A DNA stretch of 64,000 bases from positions 1 to 64,000 of the forward strand of contig JBMOOG010000012.1 in assembly GCA_049324535.1 (NCBI GenBank), read 5' to 3'. This document shows, in pieces, positions 50,659 through 59,838 of this stretch (the stretch's first letter is position 1; each line of letters begins with the position of its first letter). Origin of the DNA: JBMOOG01 sp049324535. GTDB lineage: Bacteria > Pseudomonadota > Alphaproteobacteria > Rhodobacterales > Rhodobacteraceae. A program made the translations under genes and the position numbers. Below the pieces are notes generated by a model, which was not told the origin of the DNA, did not search any database, and worked only from the letters and a program-made list of their open reading frames with translations.

Positions 50659-52355
50659 AACTCAGAACCGCCCTTCTGGGCGCCGCTGCCGGTCTCACCC
50701 TCGCCCCCGCGGCCTGGGCCGAGCGCGGTGCCGATGGCCAGGTGAACATCATCTACTGGCAGGCCCCGTCGATCCTGAACCCGTATCTGTCGTCGGGGAC
50801 CAAGGACGTGGAATCCGCGTCGCTCGTGCTCGAGCCGCTGGCCGGCTTCGACGAGAAGGGCGCCATCTTCCCGCGTCTGGCCGCCGAAATCCCGACCGTC
50901 GACAACGGCGGCATCTCGGCCGACCTCAAGACCATCACCTGGAAGCTGAAGCCCGACCTGAAATGGTCGGACGGCACCCCGGTCACCTCGGCCGACGTGG
51001 TGTTCACGGCCGAGTACTGCATGCATCCCGAAGGCGGCTGCGCGCAGCTTGCCCGCTATGAGGGCGTGGACAAGGTCGAGGCCCTGGACGATCTGACCGT
51101 GAAGGTGACGTTCAAGGAGCCGAAGCCCAACCCCTACAACGCCTTCGTCGGCTCGACCTCGCCGATCCTGCAGAAGGCCCAGTTCCAGGACTGCCTCGGC
51201 GCCAAGGCCCCGGAGTGCACCGCGGCGAACTTCGGCCCGATCGGCACCGGCCCCTTCGTGGTGACCGAGTTCAAGCCGAACGACGTGATCCAGCTCAAGG
51301 CCAACGAGAACTACCGTGATCCGGCCAAGCCCGCCTTCGCCACCGTGAACTTCAAGGGTGGCGGCGATGCGGCGGCCGCGGCGCGCGCGGTTCTGGAAAC
51401 CGGCGAATACGACTACGCCTGGAACCTGCAGCTTGCCCCCGACGTGCTGGCTGGGATGGAAGCGGCCGGCAAGGGCGAGGTCATCAACGGCTTCGGCACC
51501 CTGGTCGAGCGGATCGAGATGAACATGACCGACCCCTCGCCCGACCTGCCGGAAGGCGAGCGTTCGACCGCCAAGCATCCGCACCCGATCCTGTCGGACA
51601 TGAAGGTGCGTCAGGCCCTGTCGATGGCGATCGACCGCAACCTGCTGGTGGAAGTGGGCTACGGCAAGGCCGGCCGCCCGACCTGCGATCTGGTGCCGGC
51701 GCCCGAGGCCTTCGCCGCCAAGAACACCGTCTGCCTGACCCAGGACATCGAGGGCGCGAAGAAGCTTCTCGACGAAGCGGGCTGGACCGTGGGCGCCGAC
51801 GGCATCCGCGAGAAGGACGGCAAGAAGCTGAAGCTGCTCTACCAGACCTCGACCAACGCGGTGCGTCAGGACTTCCAGGCGCTGATCAAGGAATGGTGGA
51901 AGGAAATCGGGGTGGACGCCGAACTGAAGAACGTCGACGCCTCGGTCTTCTTCGGTGGCGACCCCGGCTCGCCGGACACCTTCCAGAAGTTCTACGCGGA
52001 CGTGGAAATGTACGCGAACAACTTCGACGGCACCGACCCCGAGCCGTACCTCGCGCAGTACACCTGCGACAAGGCGCCGCGCCCGGAAACCCAGTGGCAG
52101 GGCGAGAACATCAACCGGTTCTGCAACAAGGACTATGACGCGCTTGTGGCCGAACTCGGCAAGACCGCCGACATGGCCAAGCGCGAGGAACTGGCCAAGA
52201 AGATGAACAACATGCTGACCGTGGACAGCTATGTTGTCGTCCCGCTGGTGGACCGCGGCCGGAACTCGGGCAAGTCCAAGACCCTGGGCGGGGTCGTGCT
52301 GAACACCTGGGACTCCGAGCTGTGGAACGTCTCGGACTGGTACCGGGTGAAGTGA
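50655..52355 (+). CDS. Periplasmic oligopeptide-binding protein (solute-binding family 5)
   Basis: The 566-aa protein has a signal peptide (MKLRTALLGAAAGLTLAPAA, cut near AWA-ERG). Typical cluster-C features follow: VNIIYWQAPSILNPYLSSGT, TWKLKPDLKWSDGTPVTSAD, IGTGPFVVTEFKPNDVIQLK and LSDMKVRQALSMAIDRNLLV. It delivers peptides or similar ligands to the permeases encoded downstream. At least eight cysteines are visible, including EYCMHPEGGC, more than usual for this family. GGAGTGACCCA precedes the ATG. Codon use appears more biased than in its neighbours, as for abundant proteins. Confidence 0.93.
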
Positions 52356-52368
52356 CCTGAACCGGATG

Positions 52369-52402
52369 CGGCCCCGCGGCGGATCCTCCGCCCGCGGGGC
52401 CG
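52369..52402 (+). terminator. Strong hairpin between binding protein and permeases
   Basis: CGGCCCCGCGG (52369-52379) pairs with CCGCGGGGCCG (52392-52402), and an inner CGGA/TCCG extends the stem. TTGCCTTTCCC follows. Such hairpins commonly raise the level of the binding-protein message over that of the permeases by partial termination or by protecting the 3' end. Confidence 0.65.
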
Positions 52403-52437
52403 TTGCCTTTCCCTGAAACCGCTGAACCGAGACGCCG

Positions 52438-53445
52438 ATGCTCACCTTCACGCTGCGACGGCTGCTGATCGCCATTCCGACGCTTCTGTTCATCAGTTTC
52501 GTCATCTTCATGCTGCTGGACCTGGCGCCGGGCGACCCGCTGGCCGACCAGCCGCTGACCGTGCCCCCGGAGGTGCGCGAGAAGATGCGCATCGCGCTCG
52601 GCCTCGATCAGCCGGCGATCGTGCGCTACGCGCTCTGGCTCAAGCAGTTCTTCTGGGTCGAGCCGCTGCACATGCTGGACGGGCTGTTCGGCACACACTG
52701 GTCCGAGGGCCAGCAGCGCATCCTGTCCTGGCAGTTCCGCAGCCCGGCGATGGACGTGATCTGGCAGCGCCTGCCGCAGACGCTGACCGTCGTCGGCATG
52801 GCCTATCTGGTCGGCGTGCTGATCGCCGTGCCGATCGGGGTGATCTCGGCCTACCGGCAGTATTCCTGGTTCGACCAGATCGGCACCTTCATCTCGATGA
52901 TCGGCTTCTCGGTGCCCACCTTCTTCACCGGCGTCCTGCTCATCATCATCTTCGCGGTCAAGCTGCAGTGGTTCCCGTCGATCTACGACACCACGCTCAA
53001 GGTGACAGACTGGTCCAGCTTCTGGCAGCAGGTGCGCCAGATGGTGATGCCGGTCACGGTGCTCGCGCTCTTCAACGCGAGCCAGATCAGCCGCTTCATG
53101 CGCGCCTCGATGCTGGACAACCTCGGGCAGGACTATGTGCGCACCGCCCGGGCCAAGGGCATGACCGAAAGGGTCGTGGTACTGAAGCACGTGCTGCGCA
53201 ACTCGCTCATCCCGGTCGTGACCGTGATCGCGCTGGGGATCCCCTCGGTCTTCGGCGGCGCGATCATCACCGAGCAGGTGTTCAAGGTGAACGGCCTCGG
53301 CCAGCTGCTCATCACCGCGATCTACGCCAACGACCTGCCGATGGTGCAGACGCTGACCTTCATCTTCGCCGTGCTGATCGTGCTCTTCAACCTGATCGCC
53401 GACATCCTCTACGGCGTCCTCGACCCGCGGATCCGCTATGACTGA
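52438..53445 (+). CDS. Oligopeptide ABC transporter permease (DppB-type)
   Basis: The 335-aa inner membrane permease begins MLTFTLRRLLIAIPTLLFIS, followed by MLLDLAPGDPLADQPLT and six helices. The EAA loop is in YVRTARAKGMTERVVVLKHV, ending LRNSLIPVVTVIALGIP, and the protein ends DILYGVLDPRIRYD as usual. It is separated from the binding-protein gene by 82 bp holding a strong hairpin, and overlaps the second permease gene by 8 bp. Confidence 0.95.
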   Translation: MLTFTLRRLLIAIPTLLFISFVIFMLLDLAPGDPLADQPLTVPPEVREKMRIALGLDQPAIVRYALWLKQFFWVEPLHMLDGLFGTHWSEGQQRILSWQFRSPAMDVIWQRLPQTLTVVGMAYLVGVLIAVPIGVISAYRQYSWFDQIGTFISMIGFSVPTFFTGVLLIIIFAVKLQWFPSIYDTTLKVTDWSSFWQQVRQMVMPVTVLALFNASQISRFMRASMLDNLGQDYVRTARAKGMTERVVVLKHVLRNSLIPVVTVIALGIPSVFGGAIITEQVFKVNGLGQLLITAIYANDLPMVQTLTFIFAVLIVLFNLIADILYGVLDPRIRYD

Positions 53446-54358
53446 CACCGCCGCCCCTCCGACCGCCGCCGCCGTCCGCCCGCCGCGCAGCCAGTGGCGC
53501 GACGTGTGGGACCAGTTCAAGACCCACAAGGGTGCGCTGGTCGGCCTGACCGTGTTCACGCTGATCCTGGCGCTGGTGGCGCTCGGGCCCTGGCTCTGGC
53601 AGATCAACCCGGCCAAGCTCGACATCCGCAACAAGAACCTGCCGATGACGCTCGCGCATCCGTTCGGGACCGACCAGCTCGGGCGCGACACGCTGGCGCG
53701 GCTCATCCAGGGGGGCAAGGTCTCGATCGCCGTGGGCCTGACCGCGATGCTTCTGTCGCTGTCGCTCGGCACGCTGATCGGGGTGCTGTCGGGGTTCTTC
53801 CGGCGGCTCGACAACCTGCTGATGCGGATGACCGACCTCTTCCTCGCGCTGCCGCTGCTGCCACTGCTGCTGCTGATGGTCACGCTCTTCCGCGAGCCGC
53901 TGTCGCGCCGCTTCGGGCCGGAACTGGGGATCTTCATCCTGATCGTGGTCGCGATCGGTGTGACGAGCTGGATGCAGACGGCTCGGATCGTGCGCGGCGA
54001 GGTTCTGGCGCTCAAGGAGCGCGAGTTCGTGCTGGCGGCGCGGTCGATCGGCACGCCGCCGCGGCGGCTGATCCTGCGCCACATCCTGCCCAATGTGCTG
54101 AGCCCGATCATGGTCTCGGCCACGCTCGGCATCGCGAGCGCGATCATCACGGAATCGGCGCTGTCGTTCCTGGGCCTCGGCTTCCCGCCGGACTTCCCGA
54201 CCTGGGGCCGGCTTCTGTTCGAGGGCGTGGACTACATGCAGCAGTTCCCGGCTCGGGTGATCTGGCCGGGGCTGGCGATCTCGCTCACGGTGCTGTCGGT
54301 CAACTACATCGGCGACGGGCTGCGCGACGCGCTCGACCCGCGCATCCGCGGGCGCTGA
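53438..54358 (+). CDS. Oligopeptide ABC transporter permease (DppC-type)
   Basis: The 306-aa permease has a Pro/Ala-rich cytoplasmic start, then SQWRDVWDQFKTHKGALVGL, HPFGTDQLGRDTLARLIQGG (typical DppC/OppC motif) and ISIAVGLT-like helices. The EAA loop in REFVLAARSIGTPPRRLILR is followed by HILPNVLSPIMVSATLGIAS. It ends NYIGDGLRDALDPRIRGR. It is the last gene of the transporter operon and is followed by intergenic repeat D. Confidence 0.95.
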   Translation: MTDTAAPPTAAAVRPPRSQWRDVWDQFKTHKGALVGLTVFTLILALVALGPWLWQINPAKLDIRNKNLPMTLAHPFGTDQLGRDTLARLIQGGKVSIAVGLTAMLLSLSLGTLIGVLSGFFRRLDNLLMRMTDLFLALPLLPLLLLMVTLFREPLSRRFGPELGIFILIVVAIGVTSWMQTARIVRGEVLALKEREFVLAARSIGTPPRRLILRHILPNVLSPIMVSATLGIASAIITESALSFLGLGFPPDFPTWGRLLFEGVDYMQQFPARVIWPGLAISLTVLSVNYIGDGLRDALDPRIRGR

Positions 54359-54370
54359 GCGGTCCGGAAG

Positions 54371-54420
54371 GGCGGGGGCGCTGCCCCCGCAGCCCCCGGG
54401 GTATTTCGACGAAGAAGAAG
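54371..54420 (+). repeat. Intergenic hairpin repeat, copy D
   Basis: The stem is GCGGGGGC, loop GCT, GCCCCCGC, then AGCCCCCGGGGTATTTCGAC and GAAGAAGAAG. It lies between the convergent transporter and DUF3422 genes and is the closest match to copies A and C in its 3' tail. Confidence 0.82.
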
Positions 54421-54446
54421 CCAGGACCGCTACGGAATCCGGCGCG

Positions 54447-55727
54447 CTAGTGCATCGCCCGGCGAATCCGCCGCACCATCAGCCAGACCGCCAGCACGAT
54501 CACGGGCACGAGGCCGGCGGTCAGCGCCTCCTTCGACAGGCCCATGGCCTTGGCCAGCGGATAGGCCAGATAGGCGGCGAGGCTGACGGCGTAGTAGCTG
54601 ATCGCCACGACCGAGAGCCCCTCGACCGTGTGCTGGAGCCGGAGCGCGAGGTCGGCGCGGCGGTCCATGCTTTCGAGAAGCATCTGGTTCTGGGCCGAGC
54701 GCTCGACATCGACGCGAGTGCGCAGGAGTTCCCCCGCCCGGGTGGCGCGCTCGATCATCTGGGCAAGCCGCCGCTCGGCGGATTTCACCGTGCGCATCGC
54801 TGGTTCGTAGCGGCGGGTCATGAATTCGGAAAAGAGCTGGCGGCCGTCGAACCGGGTTTCGCGCAGGACCGCGATGCGGTCGAGCACGATCGCCTCGTAG
54901 GCGCCGGTGGCGCCGAATCGGAAAGTGTGGCGCATGGCGAGGCTCTCCAGCTCTTCGGAGACCGCGAGCAGCTGGTGCAGCGTGGCGTCGGCCGGGCGGG
55001 TCGCGTCGGCCATCCCCTCCATCAGCGCCGAGAGCTGGGTGTCGAAGGCGTTCAGCCGCTTGGACAGGTCGCGCGCCCGGCCGAGGCCGAGCATCGACAT
55101 GGCGCGGTAGGTCTCGATCTCGCACAGCCGCTGGACGATCCGCCCCACGCGGCGCGGCCCGGTGCCGGGCCGCACGAAGACGGCAAAGCGCATCTGGCCG
55201 GCCGGATCGATGCGGAAATCGCCGGCGACGATCGCCGCCCCGTCGATGATCGAGGAGCAGGCGAGGCTTTCGGGCACGAACCAGTCGTCGATCCGCGCGG
55301 CGATCCCGGCGGGATCGTCGGGCATCGGCTCCACCCGGATCAGCATGGCCGCGATGCGCCCGCCCGGTGCCGAGGCGAGCCAGTCGGCCGGAAAGACCTC
55401 GGCCTCGGCCGGATCGAAGGGCCGCGGCGACAGGGCCGTTTCATAGGCCATGCAGGTCACGAACTCGGTGTGGCTTTCCCATTTTAGATGGTGGCGCCCG
55501 ATGTCGCCGGTGTAGTGCCCGGCGCCCTCGGGGGGCGGCGGAGCGCCGTAGCGGTCGAGAAGCCGTCCAAGGTGGGCCACGTCCAGCGCGCGGTCGCGGT
55601 TGGCCGCGTCCAGAGGCTGCTTGAAGGCGACGTAGACCACCTGTGACGGCACCTCGATCGACGGGAACGGGCGCGCGTGCAGCTCGTTGACGAGCGCGTA
55701 GCGGAGGGGGTGGTCGGTGGGGGTCAT
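54447..55727 (-). CDS. DUF3422 family membrane-anchored protein
   Basis: The 426-aa protein matches the DUF3422 pattern: HPLRYALVNELHARPFPSIE, KWESHTEFVTCMAY, ETYRAMSMLGLGRARDLSKR and RYEPAMRTVKSAERRLAQMI. It has a long helical middle and two C-terminal transmembrane helices (about 370-390 and 398-418, VPVIVLAVWLMVRRIRR). Function is unknown. The middle may form coiled coils (RRADLALRLQHTVEGLS). The start is at ATG 55725-55727. It is downstream of pntAB on the same strand but separated by a very strong hairpin. Confidence 0.85.
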   Translation of the reverse strand: MTPTDHPLRYALVNELHARPFPSIEVPSQVVYVAFKQPLDAANRDRALDVAHLGRLLDRYGAPPPPEGAGHYTGDIGRHHLKWESHTEFVTCMAYETALSPRPFDPAEAEVFPADWLASAPGGRIAAMLIRVEPMPDDPAGIAARIDDWFVPESLACSSIIDGAAIVAGDFRIDPAGQMRFAVFVRPGTGPRRVGRIVQRLCEIETYRAMSMLGLGRARDLSKRLNAFDTQLSALMEGMADATRPADATLHQLLAVSEELESLAMRHTFRFGATGAYEAIVLDRIAVLRETRFDGRQLFSEFMTRRYEPAMRTVKSAERRLAQMIERATRAGELLRTRVDVERSAQNQMLLESMDRRADLALRLQHTVEGLSVVAISYYAVSLAAYLAYPLAKAMGLSKEALTAGLVPVIVLAVWLMVRRIRRAMH

Positions 55728-55833
55728 GTCGGCAGAGGGGTTGCGGTGGCCTGCCTTCCGGATAGCCGCTTGCGGCCAGGGGTGCCAGAGAAATTGCGGC
55801 GGGTCGCGGACCGGTCCTGCACGGCGACAGGGT

Positions 55834-55885
55834 GCCCGCGCTCCGGCCCCGGGATGGATCCGTCCCCCGGGGCCGGAGCGCGGGC
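55834..55885 (-). terminator. Perfect 20-bp inverted repeat after pntB
   Basis: GCCCGCGCTCCGGCCCCGGG (55834-55853) and its exact reverse complement (55866-55885) flank a 12-nt loop, starting 10 bp after the pntB stop on the minus strand. It should end or protect the pntAB message. There is no U-run, so read-through into the DUF3422 gene is possible. Confidence 0.7.
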
Positions 55886-55894
55886 GTGGGCCGG

Positions 55895-57370
55895 TCAGTC
55901 GAGCATCGGCAGAAGGCTGTCGATCGACTTCTTGGCGTCGCCGTAGAACATCCGCGTGTTCTCCTTGTAGAAGAGCGGGTTCTCGATGCCGGAATAGCCG
56001 GTCCCCTGCCCGCGCTTGGACACGAACACCTGCTTGGCCTTCCAAACCTCGAGCACCGGCATCCCGGCAATGGGGCTGTTGGGGTCCTCCTGCGCGGCCG
56101 GGTTCACGATGTCGTTCGAGCCGATGACGATCACCACGTCGGTGTTCGGGAAGTCGTCGTTGATCTCGTCCATCTCCAGCACGATGTCGTAGGGCACCTT
56201 GGCCTCGGCCAGAAGCACGTTCATGTGGCCGGGCAGACGCCCCGCCACCGGGTGGATCGCGAAGCGCACGGTCTTGCCCTTGGCGCGCAGCTTGCGGGTG
56301 AGTTCGCTGACCGACTGCTGCGCCTGCGCCACCGCCATGCCGTAGCCCGGCACGATGATGATGCTGTCGGCGTCATTGAGCGCCGCGGCCACGCCCTCGG
56401 CGTCGATGGCGATCTGCTCGCCCGCGATCTCCATCGCCGGACCCGTGGTGTTGCCGAAGCCGCCGAGGATCACGCTGATGAACGACCGGTTCATCGCCTT
56501 GCACATGATGTAGCTCAGGATCGCCCCCGAGGAGCCGACCAGCGCGCCCACCACGATCAGGAGGTCGTTCGACAGCGAAAACCCGATCGCCGCCGCCGCC
56601 CAGCCCGAGTAGCTGTTCAGCATCGAGACCACCACCGGCATGTCCGCGCCCCCGATCCCCATGATCAGGTGATAGCCGATGAAGAAGGCCAGAAGCGTCA
56701 TCAGCAGCAGCGCCCAGAGGCCGGCCCCGTTGATGTAGGCGAGAAGCAGCAGGAACGACAGGATGGCCGCGCCCGCGTTCAGAAGGTGCCCGCCGGGCAG
56801 CTTCTTCGCCTTGCCATCGACGCGGCCCGCGAGCTTGCCGAAGGCGATGACCGATCCGGTGAAGGTGACCGCCCCGATGAAGACGCCGAGGAAGACCTCG
56901 ATGCGCAGGATGGTCATCTCGACCGCGGACTTGTGCGCCAGCACGGCGGCAAAGCCGCGCAGCCCGCGTTCCTCGAGCGCGGCCGCGCGCCCCGCGGCGC
57001 CGAGCGTCGGCGACAGGCCGGCCACCATGTCGGCGACCCGCGCCGCCTCGATGTGGGCGTTGTAGCCGATGAAGACGGCCGCAAGACCCACGAGCGAGTG
57101 CATCGCGGCCACGAGCTGCGGCATCTCGGTCATCTGGACGCGCTGCGCGACGATCCAGCCGATCACGCCGCCGGCGAGCACCATCGCCAGCGACACGCCC
57201 CAGAGGCCGGCGCCCGGACCGTAGAGCGTGGCGAGCACCGCCAGCGCCATGCCGCCGATGCCGTACCAGACGGCGCGCTTGGCGCTTTCCTGGCCGGACA
57301 GCCCGCCCAGCGACAGGATGAAGAGAACGGCCGCAACGACATAGGCGGCGGTGGTGAATCCGTAGTCCAT
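55895..57370 (-). CDS. pntB: NAD(P) transhydrogenase subunit beta
   Basis: The 491-aa protein has an N-terminal block of about nine membrane helices forming the proton channel (domain II). The C-terminal NADP(H)-binding domain III contains IIVPGYGMAVAQAQQSVSEL, the nucleotide loop and residues in FAIHPVAGRLPGHMNVLLAE, VVIVIGSNDIVNPAAQEDP and IAGMPVLEVWKAKQVFVSKR. With PntA it uses the proton gradient to reduce NADP+ with NADH, supplying NADPH. The start is at ATG 57368-57370, 13 bp after pntA. Confidence 0.97.
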   Translation of the reverse strand: MDYGFTTAAYVVAAVLFILSLGGLSGQESAKRAVWYGIGGMALAVLATLYGPGAGLWGVSLAMVLAGGVIGWIVAQRVQMTEMPQLVAAMHSLVGLAAVFIGYNAHIEAARVADMVAGLSPTLGAAGRAAALEERGLRGFAAVLAHKSAVEMTILRIEVFLGVFIGAVTFTGSVIAFGKLAGRVDGKAKKLPGGHLLNAGAAILSFLLLLAYINGAGLWALLLMTLLAFFIGYHLIMGIGGADMPVVVSMLNSYSGWAAAAIGFSLSNDLLIVVGALVGSSGAILSYIMCKAMNRSFISVILGGFGNTTGPAMEIAGEQIAIDAEGVAAALNDADSIIIVPGYGMAVAQAQQSVSELTRKLRAKGKTVRFAIHPVAGRLPGHMNVLLAEAKVPYDIVLEMDEINDDFPNTDVVIVIGSNDIVNPAAQEDPNSPIAGMPVLEVWKAKQVFVSKRGQGTGYSGIENPLFYKENTRMFYGDAKKSIDSLLPMLD

Positions 57371-57383
57371 CGCGCCGGTCTCC

Positions 57384-58958
57384 TTACGACTTCTGGAACA
57401 TGGCGAGCATGCGCCGGGTGACCATGAAGCCACCGAAGATGTTGATGCCGGCCATGAAGACCGACAGGGCCGCGAGGACGATCACCAGCCACGAGCCCGA
57501 CCCGATCTGCATCAGCGCCCCGAGGATGATGATCGACGAGATCGCATTCGTGACCGCCATCAGCGGCGTGTGCAGCGAATGCGAGACGTTCCAGATCACC
57601 TGGAAGCCGACGAAGACCGAGAGCACGAAGACGATGAAATGGCTCATGAAGCTCGCCGGCGCGTAGAGCCCCGCCAGCAGGATCGCCGCCCCGCCCGCGG
57701 CCAGCAGCGTGACCTGGTTGCGCGTCTGGGCCTTGAACGCCGCCACCTCCTGGGCCCGGCGCTCCTCGGGCGTGAGCTCCTTTGGCTTTTCCTTGGGCTT
57801 CTGCACCGCGATCGCCTGCACCTTCGGCGGCGGCGGCGGGAAGGTGACCTCGCCCGCCTTGGTGACCGTGGCGCCCCGGATCACGTCATCCTCCATGTTG
57901 TGGACGAGGACGCCGTCCTTCTTCGGCGTGAGGTCAGCCAGCATGTGGCGGATGTTGGTGGCGTAGAGCTGCGAGGACTGCGCCGCCATGCGCGAGGGAA
58001 AGTCGGTGTAGCCGATGACGGTCACGCCGTTGTCGGAGACGATCTTCTGGTCGGGCACCGTCAGGTCGCAGTTGCCGCCGCGCTCGGCCGCCAGATCGAC
58101 GATCACCGATCCGCGCTTCATCATCGCCACCATGTCCGCGAGCCAGAGCTTCGGCGCGTCCCGGCCCGGGATGAGCGCGGTGGTGATGACGATGTCCATG
58201 TCCGGCGCCAGCTCGCGGAACTTCTTCAGCTGCGCCTCGCGGAACTCGGGGCTCGAGGGCGCGGCGTAGCCGCCGGTCGCGGCCCCGTCCTGCGCCGGAC
58301 CGGCAAAGTCCAGATAGACGAACTCGGCCCCCATCGACTCGATCTGCTCGGCCACCTCGGGGCGCACGTCGAAGGCGTAGGTGATCGCGCCCAGCGAGGT
58401 CGCCGCCCCGATCGCGGCCAGCCCCGCGACGCCCGCGCCCACGACCAGCACCTTCGCGGGCGGCACCTTGCCCGCCGCCGTCACCTGCCCGGTGAAGAAG
58501 CGGCCGAAGTTGTTCGCCGCCTCGATCACCGCGCGGTAGCCGGCGATGTTGGCCATCGACGACAGGGCGTCCATCTTCTGCGCGCGCGAGATGCGCGGCA
58601 CCATGTCCATGGCGACGACGGTGGCGCCCGATTTGGCGGCCGCGTCGAGCAGGTCCTTGTTCTGGGCGGGATAGAAGAACGAGATCAGCGTCTGCCCTTC
58701 ATGCAGCCGCTTGACCTCGGCGGGCATCGGCGGGCGCACCTTCGCCACCACCTCGGCCTCCTTCCAGAGCGCGGCGGTGGTCTTGACCACCTTCACCCCG
58801 GCCGCCTCGTAGGCCGCATCGGCAAAGCCCGCGGCATCGCCGGCGCCGGTCTCGATCAGGCATTCGTGGCCCAGTTTCTGCAACTGGACGGCCGAGTCGG
58901 GCGTCATGGCAACGCGCGCCTCGCCCGGCTGGATTTCCTTGGGTGCGCCGATCTTCAC
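57384..58958 (-). CDS. pntA: NAD(P) transhydrogenase subunit alpha, GTG start
   Basis: The 524-aa protein has an N-terminal NAD(H) domain I (VKIGAPKEIQPGEARVAMTP, KVLVVGAGVAGLAAIGAATS, ERGGNCDLTVPDQKIVSDNG), then a Pro/Lys/Glu linker (about 375-415) and four C-terminal membrane helices. It is the fused E. coli-type alpha subunit. Some relatives split it into two proteins (PntAA, PntAB). GTG (58956-58958) has a GAGGGGGG ribosome site, and an upstream start would add residues without conservation. Confidence 0.95.
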   Translation of the reverse strand: MKIGAPKEIQPGEARVAMTPDSAVQLQKLGHECLIETGAGDAAGFADAAYEAAGVKVVKTTAALWKEAEVVAKVRPPMPAEVKRLHEGQTLISFFYPAQNKDLLDAAAKSGATVVAMDMVPRISRAQKMDALSSMANIAGYRAVIEAANNFGRFFTGQVTAAGKVPPAKVLVVGAGVAGLAAIGAATSLGAITYAFDVRPEVAEQIESMGAEFVYLDFAGPAQDGAATGGYAAPSSPEFREAQLKKFRELAPDMDIVITTALIPGRDAPKLWLADMVAMMKRGSVIVDLAAERGGNCDLTVPDQKIVSDNGVTVIGYTDFPSRMAAQSSQLYATNIRHMLADLTPKKDGVLVHNMEDDVIRGATVTKAGEVTFPPPPPKVQAIAVQKPKEKPKELTPEERRAQEVAAFKAQTRNQVTLLAAGGAAILLAGLYAPASFMSHFIVFVLSVFVGFQVIWNVSHSLHTPLMAVTNAISSIIILGALMQIGSGSWLVIVLAALSVFMAGINIFGGFMVTRRMLAMFQKS

Positions 58959-58990
58959 TGTGTCGTCCCCCCTCACAGGCTGCGGACCTG

Positions 58991-59019
58991 CTTTAGCATT
59001 GCGCAAGAAAGTTTCACAA
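58991..59019 (-). promoter_or_regulatory. Predicted pntAB promoter
   Basis: On the minus strand, TTGTGA (59014-59019), a 17-nt spacer and CTAAAG (58991-58996) lie about 33 bp before the pntA start. It is a moderate consensus match by eye, in the less GC-rich part of the gap. Confidence 0.4.
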
Positions 59020-59069
59020 GGCCCGGCTGCGCGCGACAGGGCGTTGCCGGGCGCCCGGGCGGCAACCGG

Positions 59070-59528
59070 TCACAGCCAGCGCCGGGTGCGGGCCGCGAAC
59101 TGGTCGAACTGGCTGCCGAAGCGGGCGCGCAGGCGGGCCTCTTCGCCCAGGATGAACCGGCGGGTGATGAGCATGACGAAGGCCGGGATCAGCGGCAGCG
59201 CCATCAGCGCGCTCCACCACAGAATCAGGCCCGTGAGCACGGTCGCGTCCGCGAGGTAGATCGGATTGCGCGAGATGCGGAAGACCCCGCCCGTGACCAT
59301 CGCGTCGGGATCGCGGCGGGGGACGACGGTGGTGCGCCGCGCGAGCATCTGCACCGCCGCCGCCGCCATCAGCGCGAGACCGGCGAGGATCAGCACGACG
59401 CCGACCGCCGGCGCCCCCGCAATGGGCGTCGGCATCCAGCGCCCGATCGCCCAGGCGGCCGCGGCAAAGCCCGCGAGCCAGACCGGCGGCAGGTCGATCG
59501 CCTCGCGCAGGGTCAGCCGTTCGGTCAC
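59070..59528 (-). CDS. Isoprenylcysteine carboxyl methyltransferase-like membrane protein, GTG start
   Basis: The 152-aa membrane protein has about four helices. The C-terminal half has the ICMT/PEMT-type signature GGVFRISRNPIYLADATVL and ILGEEARLRARFGSQFDQFA ending RTRRWL, the SAM-binding region of this superfamily. The bacterial substrates are unknown. The start at GTG 59526-59528 gives a normal length. The frame stays open upstream for about 110 codons, but that part is low-complexity and unlike the family. Confidence 0.78.
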   Translation of the reverse strand: MTERLTLREAIDLPPVWLAGFAAAAWAIGRWMPTPIAGAPAVGVVLILAGLALMAAAAVQMLARRTTVVPRRDPDAMVTGGVFRISRNPIYLADATVLTGLILWWSALMALPLIPAFVMLITRRFILGEEARLRARFGSQFDQFAARTRRWL

Positions 59529-59838
59529 CGGTCGCGACCCCCGCGGGGCTTGGGGCCGTCCTGCGCCGGAAAGGCGGCGGCCTGCGCGGCGCGACCGGGC
59601 GACGCCCCCACCCCGGCTGCCCCCGCCCCGGTTGCCCGAGTCCCCGTGCGCCCGGCCGGCGCCCTGGCCGGCCCATCCGCCGATACCGTGGCTCGCATCG
59701 CCCATTCTCCCGATCCGGTCCCCGATATTCGCGCCTCTGCCGACCAATGCAAACAGAATCGCCGAAGGCGCCCGGCGGACGCGGCCTCTGGCGGAGCCCG
59801 CCCGTCCCGGACTAGTCTCGCCCGGGAAGGAGACCGCC
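59529..59838. other. 310-bp divergent gap, no supported gene
   Basis: This region lies between the methyltransferase-like gene and kynureninase. It is extremely GC-rich, and its frames in both directions read as Arg/Pro/Ala/Gly-rich low complexity. A 75-codon minus-strand frame (59525-59752, TTG start) overlaps the GTG of the methyltransferase-like gene, but nothing else supports it. A GGAAGGAGA ribosome site for kynureninase closes the region. Confidence 0.6.

Noticed and set aside
59525..59752. A 75-codon minus-strand frame overlapping the methyltransferase-like GTG start
   Set aside because: The 4-bp overlap is attractive, but it starts with TTG, has no ribosome site, and reads as Gly/Ala/Arg/Pro low complexity.
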